The notes beneath the pieces were generated by a model. It worked only from the letters and a program-made list of their open reading frames with translations. It was not told the origin of the DNA and made no database searches. A stretch of 64,000 bases of DNA. Origin: Flavobacteriales bacterium (lineage in GTDB: Bacteria; Bacteroidota; Bacteroidia; Flavobacteriales_D; Crocinitomicaceae). The position numbers and the translations under genes were made by a program. The stretch covers positions 1 to 64,000 of the forward strand of contig VEQH01000005.1 in the NCBI GenBank assembly GCA_018883325.1, written 5' to 3'. Shown piece by piece: positions 59,519 through 64,000 of the stretch (position 1 is the stretch's first letter; every line of letters starts with the position of its first letter).

Positions 59519-62116
59519 TTAACGAACTATTGTTATTGGTCCTGATTGTTTACCGTAATCTGGATTGTCAATTTCCATGATGTAATAATAGGTGCCAGGA
59601 GGTAAGGCTTCTGATTTATATGTTCCATCCCATTGAAATTGAGAGACTTCACTTTGCTCATAAACTACTTGTCCCCATTTAGAAAAAATACTTACTGTTT
59701 TAATAATTCCGATGTTACTGCTATTTACATTCCACGTGTCATTTGTTCCATCTCCATTAGGTGAAAAGGTATTTGGAATGTCAAAACATAAAAGCGTTTC
59801 ATCAACAACCAAACTATCAATAAAGAAAGTACAACCTGATCCATCACCAATAGTTACTGAATATGTACCTGCTGGAACATTTCTTAAGGGATTAGCAATT
59901 TGATTGGTGTTCCAGGTAAAGGTGTAATCTCCTGATAAACTTCCACTTGGAGTTACTAGAATTGAAACTCCACCATCGCTACATTCTTTAACATTTACTT
60001 GTGCTGTACCACTCAACTGACTAGCAACGATTGTTAGATTAGTGCTATCCGTTACAACACATCCATTGTCTCCAGTAAAAGTGTAATAAATTTTTGTTGT
60101 ACCAACTCCCGCTTGTGTTGAATAAAACTGATTATTAATCACTCCATTGCCACTGTAAACACCACCTGTTGGTAAACCTCCTGTTAATAAGAATGGTGCT
60201 TGTAAGCCACAAATCGTATCAAATGGAACTATGTAAGCATAGGTATTTTGAACATTTAAGAATATTGAAGCGCAATCTGTATTTCCACATGCGCCACCTT
60301 CAGCTCTTACGAAATAAGAATTACTACTTGTTGGTGAAACAGTCAGCGTAGGACCATTACCTAAAGATTGACCTCCGCAAGTTGATTCATACCAAGTCCA
60401 ATTTGCACCTGAGACCAATGAACCACCTTCAACTGATAATGTTGCACTTCCTCCTTTACAGAAATTATTATTTGTTGTTGCAACAGAAGTAGGTGCAATA
60501 GAACCATTCTGTACATCTACTGTAACAGACTGACAAAGTGAAGCACCACAATCACCAACTGCTCTAACGTAATAGGTTGTTGTTGCTGTTGGAGTTACGT
60601 TCAAGGAAGTACCTACTCCTACAGGTACAGCTCCACAAGCACCTGTGTACCAAACCCAAACATCATTATTTTGTAGTGTTCCACCTATTAAAGCTAAAGT
60701 TGAACTTGTGCCAGGACAAATGTTATTTTGTGAAGCAGTAACTGACGTAGGAATTGTAGAAGTTGCACCGACTGTAACATTTATAGACTGACAATTTGTA
60801 TTACCACATGCACCTTCTGCTCTAACATAGTAAGTTCCAGATGCAGTTGGATTTATACTAACAATACTTCCTGTTCCAACATTTTGACCACCACAAGTTC
60901 CACTGTACCAAACCCATGAATTCCCTGCTGCTAAATTCCCTCCTTGCACTGATAAAGTTAAGTTTTGACCCGGGCATACTTGCGTTGCTGAAGGAATAAT
61001 TGCAGTAGGTTCCGTTGAACTTTGGTTAACTGTTACTGATACACTTACGCATGACCCTTGTGAACATGCACTTTCAATTCTTGCAAAATATTGAGTAGAA
61101 GAAGTTGGAGAAACGGTAAGTGTTGCACCTGTACCAATTGAAGTTCCTGAACCACAACCTCCTTCATACCAAACATACTGAGCTCCAGCGCCAAGTGTAC
61201 CGCCTGAAATACTTAAAGTTGTAGATGTTCCAGCGCACAAAGTTGATAGAGAAGCACTTGCTCCAGTTGGATCGGTTGAAGCATTTTCAACTGTTACAGT
61301 TATAGTATTTGAATTAAAATTTCCACAAGAAGGAGTTAGAAGAACTCTCCTGAAACAAGAAGTTTGTGCAATTCCTAAAAGTGGATCATAAGTAGCTGCA
61401 TTTGCACCGTTAATATTTACGAAATTACCTGTACAACCAGCATCAACTTGCCATTGATAAGTAAAAGATGAATGAGTTGGAATTGGGGTTGAAGTTGATG
61501 TAAGTAAAGTTGGATCACCTCCACCACACACTATTTGGTCTCCTGCTATTACTCCTGGCGTTATAGGATCAACGAATTGCCAATTAATTTCAATTTTTGC
61601 ATCGTATCTATTATTAGTAACAATGTAAGAATTCCACTGGCATGGAGGATCATTTCGAAAATTTATAGAACCAGCAGCTGCTCTAACATCTCTTGCATCA
61701 TCAGCATTTCCAAGACAAGGTCCAAATATTGAACCATTTGAATCAAAGTTGCATGTATTTGAACAATCTTCCTCCCAACCTTCAATTTCTGTATTTAAAG
61801 TTGTTGCATTTGAATTAGTAACATTTGTGAAATTATACGGTATTACACCACCGAACCACCAAGCATTAAATTGATTTGTAGTGTGAATACAACCTGTAGC
61901 TTGCCAAGTTGTACCAAAGGAAGTTCCTGTTGTTCCATTATCATTTACCCAAATATACCAAGTCGGATCTTGGGAACCTGAAACACCACCTCCATCATTG
62001 TTATCCGCACGAGCACGTAATTCTATAATTCGGACTTGATAATTTATGTTTTGAGAAGACACAAAAAAAGTCACAAATAATATAGCACAACTTACAATTA
62101 GATCTAGTCTTTTCAT
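59519..62116 (-). CDS. secreted Ig-repeat protein with T9SS type B sorting domain
   Basis: This 865-aa cargo has a signal peptide (MKRLDLIVSCAILFVTFFVSSQ) and an N-terminal module of about 170 residues with a clustered Cys pattern (EGWEEDCSNTCNFDSN ... SINFRNDPPCQWNSY), homologous to that of the giant adhesin. Five Ig-like repeats of about 83 aa follow (SxxxxxICPGTSSTLALIGG ... WVWYTGACG ... SLNVTPTATTTYYVRAVGDCG). The C-terminus is the gliding-motility-associated domain (FSPNGDGTNDTWNV, IFSKWGQVVYEQ, WDGTYKSEALPPGTYYYIM). It is the first gene of the surface operon. Confidence 0.9.
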   Translation of the reverse strand: MKRLDLIVSCAILFVTFFVSSQNINYQVRIIELRARADNNDGGGVSGSQDPTWYIWVNDNGTTGTSFGTTWQATGCIHTTNQFNAWWFGGVIPYNFTNVTNSNATTLNTEIEGWEEDCSNTCNFDSNGSIFGPCLGNADDARDVRAAAGSINFRNDPPCQWNSYIVTNNRYDAKIEINWQFVDPITPGVIAGDQIVCGGGDPTLLTSTSTPIPTHSSFTYQWQVDAGCTGNFVNINGANAATYDPLLGIAQTSCFRRVLLTPSCGNFNSNTITVTVENASTDPTGASASLSTLCAGTSTTLSISGGTLGAGAQYVWYEGGCGSGTSIGTGATLTVSPTSSTQYFARIESACSQGSCVSVSVTVNQSSTEPTAIIPSATQVCPGQNLTLSVQGGNLAAGNSWVWYSGTCGGQNVGTGSIVSINPTASGTYYVRAEGACGNTNCQSINVTVGATSTIPTSVTASQNNICPGTSSTLALIGGTLQNNDVWVWYTGACGAVPVGVGTSLNVTPTATTTYYVRAVGDCGASLCQSVTVDVQNGSIAPTSVATTNNNFCKGGSATLSVEGGSLVSGANWTWYESTCGGQSLGNGPTLTVSPTSSNSYFVRAEGGACGNTDCASIFLNVQNTYAYIVPFDTICGLQAPFLLTGGLPTGGVYSGNGVINNQFYSTQAGVGTTKIYYTFTGDNGCVVTDSTNLTIVASQLSGTAQVNVKECSDGGVSILVTPSGSLSGDYTFTWNTNQIANPLRNVPAGTYSVTIGDGSGCTFFIDSLVVDETLLCFDIPNTFSPNGDGTNDTWNVNSSNIGIIKTVSIFSKWGQVVYEQSEVSQFQWDGTYKSEALPPGTYYYIMEIDNPDYGKQSGPITIVR

Positions 62117-62151
62117 ATTATTACTTTAAAATGATCGATTACAAAAATAAA

Positions 62152-62186
62152 ACCTATAGATTCCTTCATTGTGAAGAGAATGTCAA
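62152..62186 (-). promoter_or_regulatory. promoter TTGACA-N21-TATTTTTG of the T9SS surface operon
   Basis: On the minus strand TTGACA (62186-62181) is followed by 21 bp and TATTTTTG (62159-62152), matching the Bacteroidota TTG-N19-23-TAnnTTTG promoter. The -7 element ends 35 bp before the ATG at 62116. Confidence 0.7.
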
Positions 62187-62292
62187 TATTCTACAAATTT
62201 TAATGTCCTAAATTAACAAAATTTTCAAATTAAATGAATAAAATGAAAATTAAATTAAATTACTAAAAAATTGAATTGGATAATATTCTTTC

Positions 62293-62328
62293 ACAAAAAA
62301 AAAGAGCCTCAACTGAGACTCTTTTCTA
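62293..62328 (-). terminator. intrinsic terminator of ctaD
   Basis: On the minus strand AAAGAGTCTC and GAGGCTCTTT form a stem with one G-U type mismatch and an AGTT loop, followed by a T run. It lies about 15 bp after the ctaD stop. Confidence 0.85.
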
Positions 62329-62343
62329 TTTCATTTAACAATT

Positions 62344-63999
62344 TTAATGCTCTTCTTCACCATCAGCCAAAGGCACAGTTTGAGGAATAAAATCTACATC
62401 TGAACCTGGTTTTGAATAGTCGTAAGGCCATCTGTGAACAGTTGGAAGTTCTCCTGGCCAGTTTCCATGTACATGTTCAACTGGTGTAGTCCATTCTAAT
62501 GAATTTGCATTCCAAGGGTTTTGTGGAGCAACTTGTCCTCTAAACATACTATAAAAGAAATTGAACAAGAATAAACCTTGACCTAAAGCTGCTAATATTG
62601 CAAATATTGTAATAATAACATTCAAATCCATTATCATTTCATAAGAGTTCGTGTCAAACTCACCATAAACTGAATAATCATAATATCTTCTTGGTGCACC
62701 AGCAATACCTACAAAGTGCATTGGGAAGAAAACACCATAAGCTCCAACAATCGTAATCCAAAAATGAGCATAACCTAATCTTGTATTCATCATTCTACCA
62801 AACATTTTAGGGAACCAGTGATAAACACCTGCAAACATTCCAAATACAGCTGACATACCCATTACAATGTGGAAGTGGGCAACAACGAAATAAGTATCAT
62901 GAATTGCAATATCCAAAGCTGAATCTGCTAAAATGATTCCTGTAACACCACCTGTAATGAATGTTGAAACTAATCCAATTGCGAAAAGCATAGCTGGAGT
63001 CAAAATCAAAGAGCCTTTCCAAAGTGTTGTTAAGTAGTTAAATACTTTAACTGCTGAAGGAATTGCAATTAACAAGGTTGTAAATACGAATACAGAACCT
63101 AAGAATGGATTCATACCTGTCACGAACATATGGTGACCCCAAACAATGAAGGATAAGAATCCAATTGCCAAAATAGAACCAATCATTGCTTTATAACCGA
63201 AAATAGGTTTTCTTGAGTTAGTCGCAATTACCTCTGATGATAATCCCAACGCTGGCAACAATACAATATATACCTCTGGGTGACCTAAGAACCAGAATAA
63301 ATGTTGATACAAAATCGGTGATCCACCATGGTTAGCTAACATTTCACCACCAACAATAATATCAGATAAGTAGAAACTTGTTCCTGCTAATCTATCCATT
63401 ATTAAAAGTAAAGCAGCAGAAAGTAAAACTGGGAATGAAAGAACACCAAGAATAGCAGTTACAAAAAACGCCCAAATTGTTAAAGGCATTCTTGTCATAC
63501 TCATTCCTTTTGTTCTAAGGTTGATAACTGTTACGATATAATTTAATGAACCAATTAACGAAGAAGCAATAAAGATAGCCATTGAAAACAACCAAAGTGT
63601 CATACCCATACCAGAACCAGAAACTGCTTGAGGTAATGCTGACAAAGGTGGGTAAATTGTCCAACCTGCCATTGCTGGACCTGATTCAACGAACAATGAA
63701 ACCAACATTAACAAAGATGAAAGGAAGAAGAACCAATAAGATAACATGTTCATAAAACCAGAAGCCATATCTCTAGCTCCAATTTGCAATGGAATTAAAA
63801 GATTAGAAAATGTTCCTGATAAACCACCTGTTAAAAGAAAGAAAACCATGATTGTACCGTGGATTGTTACCAAACCTAAATACATATCTTCTTTCAAAAC
63901 CCCACCTGGAGCCCATTTTTCACCAAGGAAAAATGATAAAAAGTCAGAACTTTCACCTGGCCAAGCTAATTGAATTCTAAAAAGAATTGATAATAACAT
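62344..63999 (-). CDS. ctaD: cytochrome c oxidase subunit I (5' end outside window)
   Basis: The visible 551 aa belong to the heme-copper oxidase catalytic subunit. Visible ligands are the heme a His in TIHGTIMVFF, CuB His and cross-linked Tyr in FLGHPEVYIVLLP, the CuB His pair in WGHHMFVTG, and heme a3/a His in HDTYFVVAHFHIVMG. The His-Tyr motif indicates an A-type oxidase. The Met at 63999 is internal (LLSILFRIQLAWPG follows helix I), so perhaps 40-50 residues lie beyond the window. It ends with an acidic GEEEH. Other subunits should lie upstream, outside the window. Confidence 0.96.
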   Translation of the reverse strand: MLLSILFRIQLAWPGESSDFLSFFLGEKWAPGGVLKEDMYLGLVTIHGTIMVFFLLTGGLSGTFSNLLIPLQIGARDMASGFMNMLSYWFFFLSSLLMLVSLFVESGPAMAGWTIYPPLSALPQAVSGSGMGMTLWLFSMAIFIASSLIGSLNYIVTVINLRTKGMSMTRMPLTIWAFFVTAILGVLSFPVLLSAALLLIMDRLAGTSFYLSDIIVGGEMLANHGGSPILYQHLFWFLGHPEVYIVLLPALGLSSEVIATNSRKPIFGYKAMIGSILAIGFLSFIVWGHHMFVTGMNPFLGSVFVFTTLLIAIPSAVKVFNYLTTLWKGSLILTPAMLFAIGLVSTFITGGVTGIILADSALDIAIHDTYFVVAHFHIVMGMSAVFGMFAGVYHWFPKMFGRMMNTRLGYAHFWITIVGAYGVFFPMHFVGIAGAPRRYYDYSVYGEFDTNSYEMIMDLNVIITIFAILAALGQGLFLFNFFYSMFRGQVAPQNPWNANSLEWTTPVEHVHGNWPGELPTVHRWPYDYSKPGSDVDFIPQTVPLADGEEEH

Positions 64000-64000
64000 A

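Overview
The window reads as a chromosomal segment from a low-GC Bacteroidota, most likely a Flavobacteriales lineage; Crocinitomicaceae/Fluviicola-like is a guess. The evidence is type IX secretion (T9SS) sorting domains (types A and B), PorP/SprF and OmpA partners, a Bacteroidota-type rimP-nusA-infB-tatA-gatA order, and promoters of the TAnnTTTG (-7) type. No tRNA, rRNA or CRISPR array was recognised.

Layout. 0-3 kb: a lipoprotein, an unknown one-TM protein and a small T9SS cargo. 3.0-3.9 kb: an intergenic pile-up of palindromic repeats. 3.9-7.3 kb: yicC-gmk-nadD, a HEAT-repeat protein and a small membrane protein. 7.5-13.6 kb: an RND efflux operon (TetR, TolC, adaptor, RND pump) with a candidate TetR operator. 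13.8-17.2 kb: a DEAD-box-like helicase, a DUF4143 AAA+ ATPase preceded by five exact-period 23-bp repeats, and a DUF3109 protein. 17.3-28.6 kb: a long co-directional run covering translation factors, Tat, GatA, a LysM lytic transglycosylase, a DUF4837 lipoprotein, two glycosyltransferases and a UbiA-like protein.

28.6-45.1 kb is an accessory island. It holds a RhuM-type gene whose 3' end lies in a repeat, a frameshifted DUF1016 (YhcG) remnant, two tandem Bro-N/DinD-like proteins and two unknown proteins. Next comes the most interesting locus: a tightly packed minus-strand operon encoding vWA (TerY-like), PP2C phosphatase, a protein kinase, a single-HKD PLD-like enzyme, a second kinase with Ig-like repeats, two membrane proteins (one DUF4407), DUF4236 and a DUF6804-like protein. 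The vWA/PP2C/kinase core resembles the TerY-P phosphorylation triad, here expanded with a candidate effector enzyme and membrane parts. PP2C and the PLD protein, which are not homologous, end in almost the same peptide (SKAxxIFDKF). The island closes with a HipA-like kinase/DUF3037 pair; the kinase gene is split by a 391-bp MITE with ~20-bp imperfect terminal inverted repeats and an exact 11-bp target duplication.

45.1-48.3 kb: a TraB/GumN protein, a three-copy 168-bp repeat array, and a rhodanese lipoprotein with a YeiH-type exporter. 48.4-62.1 kb: a four-gene T9SS surface operon (type B cargo, PorP/SprF, PD40-OmpA protein, 2751-aa adhesin) behind a good Bacteroidota promoter. 62.3-64 kb: cytochrome c oxidase subunit I, running off the window edge.
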